Source: an uncultured Pelagibacteraceae bacterium (GTDB lineage Bacteria > Pseudomonadota > Alphaproteobacteria > Pelagibacterales > Pelagibacteraceae). Taken from it: a DNA stretch of 64,000 nt. Shown piece after piece: positions 36,344 to 46,747 of the stretch (its first letter is position 1; each line of letters begins with the position of its first letter). The stretch lies in contig CACMQA010000002.1 of NCBI GenBank assembly GCA_902615715.1, positions 1 through 64,000 of the forward strand, in the 5' to 3' direction. The position numbers were made by a program, and so were the translations under genes. The notes under the pieces were generated by a model that was not told the origin of the DNA, ran no database searches, and saw nothing but the letters and a program-made list of their open reading frames with translations.

Positions 36344-37737
36344 AATGAAAATTTCAGTGAAGTAATCCATTTAGAAATTAATCCGGCACCCATACCAATA
36401 ATTAATTCGTCACTAATCAGATTTTTTTTAAAATAATTGTTTAATTCTTTTTCATTTCTAACAATTATAACTTGAGTGTTTGACTTTTTAGAAATCAAAT
36501 TGGCAAATTTAATTACATTATATTTTAAATTCTTTTTTTCTCCCGCTGCATACAAAGGGCACAAAATAACAAGATTAGATTTTGCAAAACATTTTGAAAA
36601 TTCATCTATTAAAGACATTACCCTGGAATATCTATGAGGTTCAAAAACACTTATTATTTTTCTTTCAGAATTTACATTGTGAACGCCTTCTAAAATTGAT
36701 TTTATTTCTGTTGGATGGTGAGCATAATCATCATAAAAATCGTTTTTATTTTTTGAAAAAACTTTTGTCATTCTTCGCTGAACACCTGAAAAATTTTTGA
36801 GAGAATTCTTTGCTATTTTGAGATTTGCTCCAAGATTTAAGCAAATTATTAAAGCTGCTGCTGAATTAAGTACATTATGTTTGCCTATTAACTTAACAAT
36901 TATATTTTTTATATTTTTTGCTTTCTTATTTTGATCTTTGAAAGTTAAGTCGAAGGTGGTACTATCTATGTTATATCTTATTTTTTTAATTTGATATTCT
37001 GCTCTTTTATTTTCTCCGTATGTAACAATATTTTTATTTTTAATTTTTTTTAAAATTTTTCTTATATTAATGTTATCTACACAAATTATAGATTTTCCAG
37101 TGGGAGGAGTTTTATTGATAAATTCAATAAAAGAATTTTCTAAATTTTTAAAGTTTTTGTAATAATCTAAATGTTCATAATCAATATTTGTAACAATTGA
37201 ATAATTGATTGGTAATTTTAAAAAACTTCCATCAGACTCGTCGGCCTCTAATATTGCCCACTCACCTTTTCCAAGCTTTGCATTGCTTTTTAAAGAGTTA
37301 ATAACCCCACCATTTACAATTGTTGGATCTAACTTTTGATCAGATAAAATTTTCGCAACTAAAGATGTTGTTGTAGTTTTACCATGAGAACCTGTGATTA
37401 TTATATTTTTTTTTAAAGATACAACATCTGCTAAAACTTCAGCTCTTGAATAAATTGGTATTCCATTTTTTTTAGCGAATTTAATCTCAATATTACTTTT
37501 CTTTATCGCGGTAGATTTAACTAAAATAGTAGCTTTTTTTAAATTACTAGATGAGTGGCCTATAAAAGTTTTTATCCCACAATTTGAACAACTGATGGTA
37601 TTTTTATTTTTGTTTTGATCACTACCTTGAATTTTAAAACCCATATTTTTCATTATATGAGCTAACCCACTCATTCCAATACCTCCAATACCAACAAAAT
37701 GAATTATATCTTTTTGGCCTAAATTAATTTTTTTCAT
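36340..37737 (-). CDS. murC: UDP-N-acetylmuramate-L-alanine ligase
   Basis: The 465-residue Mur ligase adds L-Ala to UDP-MurNAc. The N-terminal Rossmann motif HFVGIGGIGMSGLA is followed by the ATP P-loop TGSHGKTTTTSL and the ligase motifs EADESDGSF and YDDYAHHPTEI. The start ATG 37737 (MKKINLGQKD) overlaps murG by 14 bases; five codons upstream in frame are rejected. Confidence 0.96.
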   Translation of the reverse strand: MKKINLGQKDIIHFVGIGGIGMSGLAHIMKNMGFKIQGSDQNKNKNTISCSNCGIKTFIGHSSSNLKKATILVKSTAIKKSNIEIKFAKKNGIPIYSRAEVLADVVSLKKNIIITGSHGKTTTTSLVAKILSDQKLDPTIVNGGVINSLKSNAKLGKGEWAILEADESDGSFLKLPINYSIVTNIDYEHLDYYKNFKNLENSFIEFINKTPPTGKSIICVDNINIRKILKKIKNKNIVTYGENKRAEYQIKKIRYNIDSTTFDLTFKDQNKKAKNIKNIIVKLIGKHNVLNSAAALIICLNLGANLKIAKNSLKNFSGVQRRMTKVFSKNKNDFYDDYAHHPTEIKSILEGVHNVNSERKIISVFEPHRYSRVMSLIDEFSKCFAKSNLVILCPLYAAGEKKNLKYNVIKFANLISKKSNTQVIIVRNEKELNNYFKKNLISDELIIGMGAGLISKWITSLKFSL

Positions 37738-38818
37738 TAAAAATTTCTTCAATTTGATTATTTAAAATTTTAAAAATATCTTTGTCAGAATATTGACTTT
37801 GATTCGATATAGCATTTTTAATACGTTTTCCGTCTTTAAAAATTGAAACGATAAGATCTTGCAATTTATATTTAATATCTTTTTCCTGCAATAAGTATCC
37901 ATATCCTTTTTTCATATAAAACTCAGCGTTTTTATATTGGTGATTATCTGCTGACGACGGTAATGGAATTGAGATAAATGGAATTTTTACATTTATTAGT
38001 TCTCCTAAAACTGATGCCCCGGAGCGTGTAATAACTAAATTTGCTTTTTGATAATATTCAATAATTTTGTCAGTAAAATTAAACAACTCATGACTTATTC
38101 CAGCTTCTTTATAAAAATTGGATAATACATTTATTTGTTCCTCTCGACATTGTTGGTAAATTTTAATTGAGTGATTCGAATTTTTAATTTTTTTAAATAT
38201 TTGAGGCATATCATCAGCAAAAACTTTGGCACCCTGACTTCCTCCAAGAACCAAAATATTTAAATTGTCAAATCTTCTGGATTGGTCTGAATTAATATTG
38301 GAGTTAATTATTTCTTCTCTTATTATATTTCCTATTTCGAAAACTTTATTCTTATATTTATCAGCTATCCCCTCCAATTCTTTGTAAGAAACAAATATTT
38401 TATTTGCAAAAGGTAATAAATATCTATTGGCTTTTCCTATTATCAAATTATTTTCGTAGATTATAAATTTAATTCTTAAAATTGATGCTGCAATACATAC
38501 TGGAAAAGAAGAATATCCTCCCATGCCAAAAATTAATGAGGGTCGATTAAAAGTGAGAATTATTAATGAATTTAATATAGAAAAAAAAATTTTGAAAATA
38601 GATAACAAAAAATTGAAAATATTTTTTTTTTTTAATGGAGAAGAATATATCTTTATTAAATTTATATTTTCATAATCCTTTAGGTATTTAAAACCTCTAG
38701 CATCTGTAGTTAAATCTACAATATAATTTTTATTTATCAAATAATTTGCCAAACTATAGGCGGGAAAAACATGGCCTCCAGTACCACCTGTGGCAATTAA
38801 TATTTTTTTTTTAATCAT
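37724..38818 (-). CDS. murG: MurG N-acetylglucosaminyltransferase (lipid II synthesis)
   Basis: The 364-residue GT-B enzyme transfers GlcNAc from UDP-GlcNAc to lipid I at the inner membrane face. Signatures are ATGGTGGHVFPA (N-terminal G loop), FGMGGYSSFP, LVLGGSQGAKV and the UDP-binding TRSGASVLGELI. It overlaps ftsW by 8 bases and murC by 14. Confidence 0.96.
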   Translation of the reverse strand: MIKKKILIATGGTGGHVFPAYSLANYLINKNYIVDLTTDARGFKYLKDYENINLIKIYSSPLKKKNIFNFLLSIFKIFFSILNSLIILTFNRPSLIFGMGGYSSFPVCIAASILRIKFIIYENNLIIGKANRYLLPFANKIFVSYKELEGIADKYKNKVFEIGNIIREEIINSNINSDQSRRFDNLNILVLGGSQGAKVFADDMPQIFKKIKNSNHSIKIYQQCREEQINVLSNFYKEAGISHELFNFTDKIIEYYQKANLVITRSGASVLGELINVKIPFISIPLPSSADNHQYKNAEFYMKKGYGYLLQEKDIKYKLQDLIVSIFKDGKRIKNAISNQSQYSDKDIFKILNNQIEEIFNEKN

Positions 38819-39938
38819 ATAAATAAGTTTTATTCTTTGTATAGTTTAAAACTAGCCCAGCTAAAACTGCACTTCCAATCAAAGATGATCCTCCATAGCT
38901 TAAAAAAGGTAAAGTCATACCAGTTGTGGGTAATAAATTTGTGTTCACTCCGGCGTGTATGAAAGTTTGAAATATTAATAATGTTGCTAAACCGCTTAAT
39001 GAAATTTTCAAAAATTGATTGTCTTGATTAAAACAGCTTTTAATAATTCTAAATGAAATATATAAAAAAATGATTAATATCATTATAGATACTAGTGAAC
39101 CATATTCTTCAGAAATAACCGCTATAACATAATCTGTATGGGCTTCAGGAACGCTCTCTTTTAATATACCTTCTCCCATTCCTTGTCCGGTTAAACCACC
39201 AAGTTTTATCGCATCAAGAGCAGATGATGACTGAAATTTATCACCTTGATCAGGATCAAAAAAAGAAATTAATCGATTAATTATATAGCCGAATTTTTCA
39301 GGAAGAAAAAATAATAAAGAGCATAAAGATATTAAAAAAAGAGAGAGAAAAATAAATATATAAAATAAGCTTACACCAGAAATAAAAACTGTAGCAATCC
39401 AACTTCCTATTAGTAAAATTGATTGTCCGAGATCAGGTTGGTCAATTAATAAAATTATAACTGAACTCAATAGTAAAAAACTTAAGATATATTTGATTTG
39501 ATTGTCTTGAAATTTTTCAAAAGTCAAAATTTTTACTGTCATTAAAATAAAGAGTGGTTTTAATATTTCAATTGGTTGTAATCTAAAAAAATAAAGATCT
39601 AACCAACGCTTGGCGCCTTTAACTTCTACTCCTATAATTGGTACCAAAGCTAAAAAAATAAATGATAAAATAAATAAAGGAAGTATAAGTTTCATTAATA
39701 ATTCAGTCTTTATTAGAGAAATAATAATCATGATCAATAAAGCTAAAAAAGTAAAAATTAGATGTTTTGTGAAAAAAAAATAAAGATTCTTATTTACTCT
39801 TTCTCCTGCAAGGGATGATGTTGAAGAAAATGAAAAAAATAATCCCAAAAAAAATAAAATTAGAAAACAGAAAAGAATTTTTTTATCTACACTTCTCCAA
39901 TAATTTATAAATAAAAATTTAAATGAATTTTCTAGCAT
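38811..39938 (-). CDS. ftsW: FtsW, SEDS glycosyltransferase of the divisome
   Basis: The 375-residue protein has about ten membrane segments and SEDS signatures GAKRWLDLYFFRLQPIE, QPDLGQS, SVPEAHTDYVIAVISEE and TGMTLPFLSYGGSSL. It polymerises septal glycan with PBP3. Its location between murD and murG, overlapping both, separates it from RodA at 4167-5291. Confidence 0.96.
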   Translation of the reverse strand: MLENSFKFLFINYWRSVDKKILFCFLILFFLGLFFSFSSTSSLAGERVNKNLYFFFTKHLIFTFLALLIMIIISLIKTELLMKLILPLFILSFIFLALVPIIGVEVKGAKRWLDLYFFRLQPIEILKPLFILMTVKILTFEKFQDNQIKYILSFLLLSSVIILLIDQPDLGQSILLIGSWIATVFISGVSLFYIFIFLSLFLISLCSLLFFLPEKFGYIINRLISFFDPDQGDKFQSSSALDAIKLGGLTGQGMGEGILKESVPEAHTDYVIAVISEEYGSLVSIMILIIFLYISFRIIKSCFNQDNQFLKISLSGLATLLIFQTFIHAGVNTNLLPTTGMTLPFLSYGGSSLIGSAVLAGLVLNYTKNKTYLYD

Positions 39939-41196
39939 ATATTTTACTTAATCTTTTAAATTCTTCCCCTCTTTCTTCAAAATTATTAAATTGATCAAAT
40001 GAAGCTGCAGCGGGACTTAACAAAATGAATTTACTTAAGTTTTTTTGAGATTTTGTGTCGTTTAAAATCTTAATTATCGTTTTTTTTAAATTTTTTGTAA
40101 TAGAAAAATCCAATTTTTTATTAATTTGATTTTTAAAAAAATTGATATTATTGCCAATTAAATAGCATTTATAGATATTTTTTTTATATTTTGATATTTT
40201 AAATTGATCGTTTTTTTTTGGAAGTCCACCAACAATCCAGTAAATATTTTCAAGACTTGATAGAGCAAATTGGGTTGCTTCAAACGAGGTTGCTTTTGAA
40301 TCGTTGATAAAAGTTACATCTTTTCTTTTTAAAAAAATTTCAAACCTATGCGGTAATCCTTTAAATGATTTAAGAGAATTAATGAAAGATTGGTCATTTA
40401 TTTTTAATAACTTGGCAAAAGCATAAATGAAACACATATTCTCATTATTTATCTGTGATGTTAAATAATTATTTTTAATTCTAAATTTTATTTTGTGATA
40501 ATTTTTATAACTGGGTACTATTAATCTACTCTCAAATTTTTTTCTAATAAAAACATTTTTTAATTTTTTATTAATTATTGCGAAGTTTCTCTTAGTTTGA
40601 AGATTAAAAATTTTTAGTTTTGAATTTAAATAATTTTTCATATTGCCATGCCAATCAATGTGGTCATTAGTAAAATTTAAGAAAAATGCATAAGTGGGGC
40701 TAATGAATTTTGAGTGTGAAAGCTGAAATGATGAAGCTTCAATTATTATATAATTCATTTTTGAACTTTTTATATCTAAAATTGGAGTTCCAATATTTCC
40801 TCCCAATGAAATCTTAAATTTATTTTTTTCTAGAAGATGAGCTAGTAGTTTACATGTTGTTGATTTACCATTAGTGCCAGTAACTACAATTGTTTTTGCC
40901 TTGTTGTTTGTTAAATAAAATAAATCAATGTCAGTTATTATTTTCTTTTTAAATCTAGTAAGTTTTTTGTTTTTAAGTAAACTAATTCCCGGTGTTAAAA
41001 CAATATAATCAACTTCATTTAGAGTTTTGATAAGGCTTTTGGGTCTATAATTTTTAAATATTTTTTTTGAAGTATCATCCCAAACATTAATTTTTTTTAC
41101 TCTATTCTTTTTAAGAAATTTAATAGTTGATCGCCCAGATAAACCAAGTCCATAAACAAGGAACGACAGTTCTCTAAGTTTAGGATTTTGGAGCAT
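39919..41196 (-). CDS. murD: UDP-N-acetylmuramoylalanine-D-glutamate ligase
   Basis: The 425-residue Mur ligase adds D-Glu. VYGLGLSGRST (N-terminal Rossmann), VTGTNGKSTTCKL (P-loop), NFTNDHIDWHG and FINDSKATSFEAT are the family motifs. The C-terminal domain ends in LLSPAAASFDQFNNFEERG, with the typical MurD SPAxASFDxF motif. It begins 3 bases beyond mraY and overlaps ftsW by 20 bases. Confidence 0.95.
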   Translation of the reverse strand: MLQNPKLRELSFLVYGLGLSGRSTIKFLKKNRVKKINVWDDTSKKIFKNYRPKSLIKTLNEVDYIVLTPGISLLKNKKLTRFKKKIITDIDLFYLTNNKAKTIVVTGTNGKSTTCKLLAHLLEKNKFKISLGGNIGTPILDIKSSKMNYIIIEASSFQLSHSKFISPTYAFFLNFTNDHIDWHGNMKNYLNSKLKIFNLQTKRNFAIINKKLKNVFIRKKFESRLIVPSYKNYHKIKFRIKNNYLTSQINNENMCFIYAFAKLLKINDQSFINSLKSFKGLPHRFEIFLKRKDVTFINDSKATSFEATQFALSSLENIYWIVGGLPKKNDQFKISKYKKNIYKCYLIGNNINFFKNQINKKLDFSITKNLKKTIIKILNDTKSQKNLSKFILLSPAAASFDQFNNFEERGEEFKRLSKIYARKFI

Positions 41197-41199
41197 GTT

Positions 41200-42285
41200 T
41201 TACCTTAATTTCAACGTTGCTAAACCAACTAATGCCAATATGATTGCAATTATCCAAAAACGAATAACAATTGTGGACTCCGCCCAACCTTTTTTTTCAA
41301 AATGATGATGTATGGGAGCCATCTTAAAAATTCTTCTCCCAGTTAATTTGAACGAGGCAACTTGTATAATTACAGATACAGTCTCCAGAACAAACAGTCC
41401 TCCAATAATCGCTAATACGATCTCATGTTTTACGATTATAGCTATGGCTGCTAATGAACCACCCAGGGAGAGAGAGCCTGTATCACCCATAAAAATTTTT
41501 GCTGGAGGAGCATTATACCAAAGAAACCCTAAACAAGCTCCTACGACTGATCCACAGAAAATAGATAATTCTCCTACATCTTGAATGTATTGTATCTGAA
41601 GATACTCAGAAAAAATTGTATTGCCGACTACATAAGAAATAAGTGTGAATGATAGGGCTACTAACATCACTGGCACCGTTGCCAACCCATCTAAACCATC
41701 AGTTAAATTAACTGCGTTTGATGCTCCTATAATTACGAATAAACCAAAAGGAATAAATAACAACCCCATATGCCATATCAAATTTTTAAAAAATGGAAAA
41801 TAAAGATTATATAAAAATTCATGGTTAGAATATTTTATCAAAATAATTAGTGTTAATACTCCAATTATTATTTGACCAAGAAATTTATATCTAGATTTAA
41901 GTCCTCTAGAATTTTTATATTTGATTTTTAGAATGTCATCTAATAAACCTAATGAACCTAAAGAAAGTGATACAAAAATTAAAGTCCAAACATAAATATT
42001 GGTTAAATCTGACCATAAAAGCGTACTCGATAAAATACCAATTATAATAATCACACCACCCATGGTAGGCGTGCCAGATTTTTTTATAATGTGATCAATC
42101 GGTCCATCTTGTCTTATAGGCCCAGTAATCATTTTCTCAGAAAATAATTTAATTAATGGACCTCCAATTATGAATACAACAATTAAAGAGGTTATAACTG
42201 ATAAACCTGTCCTAAAAGTCAAGTATTTAAAAACATTTAAAAAAGAATATTGATCAATTAAAGAAGTTAATAAGTTAAATAACAT
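41200..42285 (-). CDS. mraY: MraY, phospho-MurNAc-pentapeptide translocase
   Basis: The 361-residue integral membrane enzyme makes lipid I from UDP-MurNAc-pentapeptide and undecaprenyl phosphate. About ten membrane segments are visible. Catalytic motifs are GTPTMGG, LGLLDDILK, NAVNLTDGLDGLA and MAPIHHHFEKKGW. It abuts the murEF stop, matching the dcw order. Confidence 0.97.
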   Translation of the reverse strand: MLFNLLTSLIDQYSFLNVFKYLTFRTGLSVITSLIVVFIIGGPLIKLFSEKMITGPIRQDGPIDHIIKKSGTPTMGGVIIIIGILSSTLLWSDLTNIYVWTLIFVSLSLGSLGLLDDILKIKYKNSRGLKSRYKFLGQIIIGVLTLIILIKYSNHEFLYNLYFPFFKNLIWHMGLLFIPFGLFVIIGASNAVNLTDGLDGLATVPVMLVALSFTLISYVVGNTIFSEYLQIQYIQDVGELSIFCGSVVGACLGFLWYNAPPAKIFMGDTGSLSLGGSLAAIAIIVKHEIVLAIIGGLFVLETVSVIIQVASFKLTGRRIFKMAPIHHHFEKKGWAESTIVIRFWIIAIILALVGLATLKLR

Positions 42286-45048
42286 TTATATTCCTTTTAT
42301 CATTTTTTTACTAAAATCGTTTAGACCTGTAGCGTTAGACCCTTTAATCATTAAATAATCATTATTTGAAATCATATTGCTTAAACTTAAATCAATGTCT
42401 TCATTATTTTGTAAAATATTTCCTCTTTTTTCTTTATTAAGATGTTTATAAGTGAAAATTGTTTTTTTTCCTTTAACGAATACTTTATCAATATCAGAAT
42501 TGTTAATAACTTTTGACAATTCCTCATGATATTTTTTAGATCTTCGACCTAATTCTAACATATCACCAAGTATTAAGTATTTCTTAAATCTTTCTTTTTT
42601 AATCAAATTCAGCTTTCTTATAGCATTTTTCACAGACAATGGATTAGCGTTATAACTCTCGTCAATCAATTTAAATTTTTTTTTATATCTCGAAATATAA
42701 TATTTTTTTCCCCTTCCTGCTGGTGACTCAAAATTTTTCAATTTTGATTTTATGCTGGAATAATCCAAATTAAGAACCTTTAAAACTGCTATTGCTGACA
42801 GTACATTGTAAATATTGAGATCTTTTATTGTTAAATCCATTTTTTTTTTATCAATGTTTATAAAAATTTTCATTAGATTATCCCTTTTTACAATTTTTTT
42901 AATATTTACATTTGCTTTCTTGTGAGTTCCGAATGTAAAAACTTTTAGTTTATATTTTTTAGCTTTTTTAAATAAATATTTAAAAAATTTATCGTCTCTA
43001 TTTAAAATAACAGTTCCTCCAGTTTTTATATTTTCTATAATTTCCGACTTAGCTTTTGCTATCCCATTTATATTTTTGAAATTTTCAAGATGGGCTTCGC
43101 CAATATTAGTTATTAGACCTATGTGGGGTCTAATTAATTTAGTTAAATTTCTAATTTCACCTGCCTTGCTCATTCCTACTTCAAAAACTCCAAATTTATC
43201 GTCCTGACTTAAATTAGATAAACTTATCGGTACACCTAAATAATTATTGAATGATTTTGGTGAGGAAAAGGCCTTTCCAAAATTTTGTAACAAATCTTTT
43301 AATAAGTATTTTAAAGATGTTTTACCAGCACTGCCTGTTATAGCTATTATTTTAGCTAAAGAATATTCACGCTTTAATTTTGCAAAATTATTTAAAAAAG
43401 TAATCTCATCTTTTACTTTAATTATTCTTTTATTTTTTACTTTAATTTTTGAAGATGTAACTACGCATCCCGCATCTTTTTTTAATGCAGTAGAAATAAA
43501 TTTATTCCCATCATTTTTTTTACCTTTTAATGTTAAGAATAAATTCTCTTTTTTAATTGATCTTGTGTCAATTGAAAGACCATCGAAATTTAAGTTCTTT
43601 GGTTTATCCAAAATATTATTTAACACCAATTGATTTTGATGATAGTTACGCTCTTTTCTAGTTAAAATTTTAATTTTTGTATAAATATTTTTTATTATCT
43701 TTTTATCTGAAATATTTAAGATTTTGTTTTTATAAATTTGTTGTTCTTCATGACCTTTACCAGCAACTAATATTATTTCATTCGGGTGAGCATTTTTAAT
43801 TGCTTTTTTTATAGCTAAAGATCTTTCCCCAATATTAAAAGCCTTACTTTTTAAAATATGCTTTTTAAGTTCATTTCTTATTTTTGTTGGACTTTCATTT
43901 CTTGGATTATCATCTGTTATGTAAATTTTTTTACAACTAAGGTTAGCTATTTTAGCCATTAATGGTCTTTTTTTTTTATCCCTATCTCCTCCGCACCCAA
44001 AAACTAATGAAATATTATTTCCATAATTATTTTTTAAAAATTTAAGAGTTTTATTTAAAGCGTCAGGTGTATGAGCAAAATCTACAAAAACTTTAATATT
44101 ATTTGGAAACTTTTTAACTAATTCAAGTCTTCCATTTACATCTTTTAATTTATTTATATTTTTGTAAATTGATTTTTCTTTAAGGCCACATAGTATTGTA
44201 GCTTTAATTGCCATAGCTAAATTTTTAATCTTAAAATCATAAAAATTGTTAGAGAAAGTGTTTCCTAATTTTTCAAACTCTTTGCTTATATCCAAAAGTT
44301 TTAATTTTCTTTTTTTTGCTATTCTTTTTAACAGCGAGAATTCTGTTATTTCTTTATCTGAAATAATTGTAGTTTTTTTTTTTAAAATTTCTTTAAATAA
44401 TATTAATTTAGCATTCAAATAAGACTTCATTGTTTTATGATAATCAAGATGGTCTTGGCTAAAATTAGTAAAAATTCCACATTTGAAATTTATATGGTGT
44501 AATCTTTTTTGATCTAATCCATGGCTTGAAGACTCTATTATTAAATTATCGATTTTTTTCTTTTTTAAAAAATATAAACTTTTGTGTAATGAAATTGTGT
44601 CTGGGGAAGTAAGATTAGTTTTAATAACTTTATCATTGTATTTTATTCCTAAAGTCCCAATAGTTGCAACTGACATCTTGTTTACTCTTAATATCTGATA
44701 AAATAAATCAGCCACAGAAGTTTTTCCATTCGTACCTGTGACTGCAATAATATTTTTTGGCTTTAAATTGTAAAACTTTGAAGCTAATTCACTTAAAAAA
44801 TACCTTACTTTATTTGACCTGATTATGTGAACATTCTTATATTTAATTTTGCAACTTTTAGAGCAAACAATTACAGATGCACCTCTATTAATAGCATCTT
44901 TGATGTATAGTTCGCCATTTACTTTGTTACCTTTAATTGCAAAAAAAATAAAATTTTTTTTTACATCTTTACTATTAGTCGCGATCCCTTTGATAATTAT
45001 TTTTTTTTTATCCTTTGAGATATTTTTAATTAAATTTTTCAGCAACAT
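42286..45048 (-). CDS. murEF: MurE-MurF fusion: mDAP-adding and D-Ala-D-Ala-adding ligases in one protein
   Basis: One uninterrupted frame of about 920 residues encodes two complete Mur ligases. Counting from the longer ATG at 45069, MurE covers about 1-465, with P-loop GTNGKTS at 112-118 and the DNPR motif at 387-390 that marks meso-diaminopimelate specificity. MurF covers about 475-927, with its own P-loop GSAGKTS (579-585) and NANPLSVKNA and GDMLELG motifs. Both middle and C-terminal ligase domains are present in each half, joined by a short Lys-rich linker near 465-480. Start is uncertain: ATG 45048 (MLLKNLIKN) or 45069, both overlapping ftsI. The two enzymes act in sequence, so fusion may channel the tripeptide, which is inference. 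Confidence 0.92.
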   Translation of the reverse strand: MLLKNLIKNISKDKKKIIIKGIATNSKDVKKNFIFFAIKGNKVNGELYIKDAINRGASVIVCSKSCKIKYKNVHIIRSNKVRYFLSELASKFYNLKPKNIIAVTGTNGKTSVADLFYQILRVNKMSVATIGTLGIKYNDKVIKTNLTSPDTISLHKSLYFLKKKKIDNLIIESSSHGLDQKRLHHINFKCGIFTNFSQDHLDYHKTMKSYLNAKLILFKEILKKKTTIISDKEITEFSLLKRIAKKRKLKLLDISKEFEKLGNTFSNNFYDFKIKNLAMAIKATILCGLKEKSIYKNINKLKDVNGRLELVKKFPNNIKVFVDFAHTPDALNKTLKFLKNNYGNNISLVFGCGGDRDKKKRPLMAKIANLSCKKIYITDDNPRNESPTKIRNELKKHILKSKAFNIGERSLAIKKAIKNAHPNEIILVAGKGHEEQQIYKNKILNISDKKIIKNIYTKIKILTRKERNYHQNQLVLNNILDKPKNLNFDGLSIDTRSIKKENLFLTLKGKKNDGNKFISTALKKDAGCVVTSSKIKVKNKRIIKVKDEITFLNNFAKLKREYSLAKIIAITGSAGKTSLKYLLKDLLQNFGKAFSSPKSFNNYLGVPISLSNLSQDDKFGVFEVGMSKAGEIRNLTKLIRPHIGLITNIGEAHLENFKNINGIAKAKSEIIENIKTGGTVILNRDDKFFKYLFKKAKKYKLKVFTFGTHKKANVNIKKIVKRDNLMKIFINIDKKKMDLTIKDLNIYNVLSAIAVLKVLNLDYSSIKSKLKNFESPAGRGKKYYISRYKKKFKLIDESYNANPLSVKNAIRKLNLIKKERFKKYLILGDMLELGRRSKKYHEELSKVINNSDIDKVFVKGKKTIFTYKHLNKEKRGNILQNNEDIDLSLSNMISNNDYLMIKGSNATGLNDFSKKMIKGI

Positions 45049-46747
45049 ACAAATCATTAAACTCTTCATTATTTATGGCTAAAATTGGCCCAATTTTTTC
45101 TATTATTTTGCCTGCAACATAAACAGAGTTCCAGCCAGAAGTATTGTATGGCGCTTTTGTTTTAACACCTCGATAATTATAAATTAACTCTCTATTAATC
45201 TTTGGATTTTCAAGCATCACGAAAAGAGTATATTTAGGTCTATTAGTTGGAAAAATAGAAATAAAAGTGTTTATTCTATCATTATTATTTCCATAACTTT
45301 CTGCTGTGCCTGTTTTCCCTCCAACGTAGTAACCGTCCTTATTAGCTAAGCTAGCTGTGCCTTCTTTACTGTTAACAACTTTTCTTAAAATATTATTCAA
45401 TTTAGCACTTGTATCGATTGAAATTATTTTTTTTGGTTTTTCTATTTTTCTCTCTTTAATCAAACTAGGTTTAATTAATTTACCGCCATTACTCATTGCT
45501 GCATATAAAGCAGTGACTTGCAGAGGTGTTGTAGTAATTCCATGGCCAAAAGAAATAGTTTCTAATTTGCATCTATTCCATTTAAATTGATTAGGCACTC
45601 CAACTTCCTCTAGTTCAATCTCGGGATTCTTTATAAGTTTAGTTTTCTCAATAAAATCTTTAAAATTTTGCTCTCCCACTTTTTGTGCTAGTAGTACTGA
45701 ACCTACATTTGATGATCTCACTAAAATATCCTCCACTGATAAATTTTTCGGGTGTTCTTTCATGTCTGTAATTTCATGAATAGAACATTTAATTTTTTTT
45801 GGTATTTCTTCTATAATTGTATCAGCACTAACTAAATTATGTTCCAACGCCAAAGCCACAGTAAAAGTTTTAAAAATTGAACCAAGTTCATAGATACCTT
45901 TAGTAATTTTATTTATATATTTTTTATTCTTTATATCTGCTCTTTTATTAATATTAAAATTTGGTAGAGAAACTAACGATATAATATCACCAGTGTTGAC
46001 ATCCATAAGTAACGCTCCGCCACCAGTTGCATTAAAAGTTTCAATTGCTTCGTTTAAATCTTTATTGATGATATACTGGATATTACTATCTATAGTTAAT
46101 TTAAAAGGCTTATTGATAAGTTGTTTATCTTTTAACTCTTTATCGAAATATTTTTCTATACCAGATACTCCGTAATTATCATAATCAACTTGACCAATAA
46201 TATGACTGAATAAATTGCTGTGAGTGTACATCCTCGCTTGAAAAGGCTCAAATTTAATTGCCTTTTCTCCCATGGCCCAAAACTTGTCTTTTTCATTTTG
46301 AGTAATTCTTTTTTTTAATCGAAAATATTTTTTTTGGTCCAATTTTTCTTCTATTTCTTTTATGGGTAAACCAGGAAAGTTTAATCTTAATTTTAAAAGA
46401 AAATTTTTTTTATCCTTTATTTGCTTGGGATTTACTGCAGCATGAAAAGTGTTAATGTTCCTTGAAATTATTATTCCGTTTCTATCAATAATATCTCTTC
46501 GTAATAAAGAAAATTGAGGTTTATGATTTCCTAAATCAAAAAGGCCTTTTTTGTCCAAAGAAATATGTGTAATCTTGATTGAGAAAATCAAAATCAAAGA
46601 AAAAAAGAAAAAAAATAATATATAAATTCTATCTTGAAAGTTATTGGATTTTTTTAATATTTTATTTTTTTTATTTGTTTCCAAATAATCTTCAAAATAA
46701 AAACTTATTTGATTAACGTTATTGTTTTTTTTCGATTTTTTTCTCAT
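45026..46747 (-). CDS. ftsI: FtsI/PBP3, septal peptidoglycan transpeptidase
   Basis: The 573-residue class B PBP has a charged N-terminal cytoplasmic tail, one membrane segment (about 40-58), a pedestal domain, and a transpeptidase domain with all motifs: S290-I-F-K293, S345-S-N347 and K478-T-G480. It cross-links septal wall with FtsW. It overlaps the small FtsL-like gene by 29 bases and murEF by 23 or more. Confidence 0.95.
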   Translation of the reverse strand: MRKKSKKNNNVNQISFYFEDYLETNKKNKILKKSNNFQDRIYILFFFFFSLILIFSIKITHISLDKKGLFDLGNHKPQFSLLRRDIIDRNGIIISRNINTFHAAVNPKQIKDKKNFLLKLRLNFPGLPIKEIEEKLDQKKYFRLKKRITQNEKDKFWAMGEKAIKFEPFQARMYTHSNLFSHIIGQVDYDNYGVSGIEKYFDKELKDKQLINKPFKLTIDSNIQYIINKDLNEAIETFNATGGGALLMDVNTGDIISLVSLPNFNINKRADIKNKKYINKITKGIYELGSIFKTFTVALALEHNLVSADTIIEEIPKKIKCSIHEITDMKEHPKNLSVEDILVRSSNVGSVLLAQKVGEQNFKDFIEKTKLIKNPEIELEEVGVPNQFKWNRCKLETISFGHGITTTPLQVTALYAAMSNGGKLIKPSLIKERKIEKPKKIISIDTSAKLNNILRKVVNSKEGTASLANKDGYYVGGKTGTAESYGNNNDRINTFISIFPTNRPKYTLFVMLENPKINRELIYNYRGVKTKAPYNTSGWNSVYVAGKIIEKIGPILAINNEEFNDLYVAEKFN

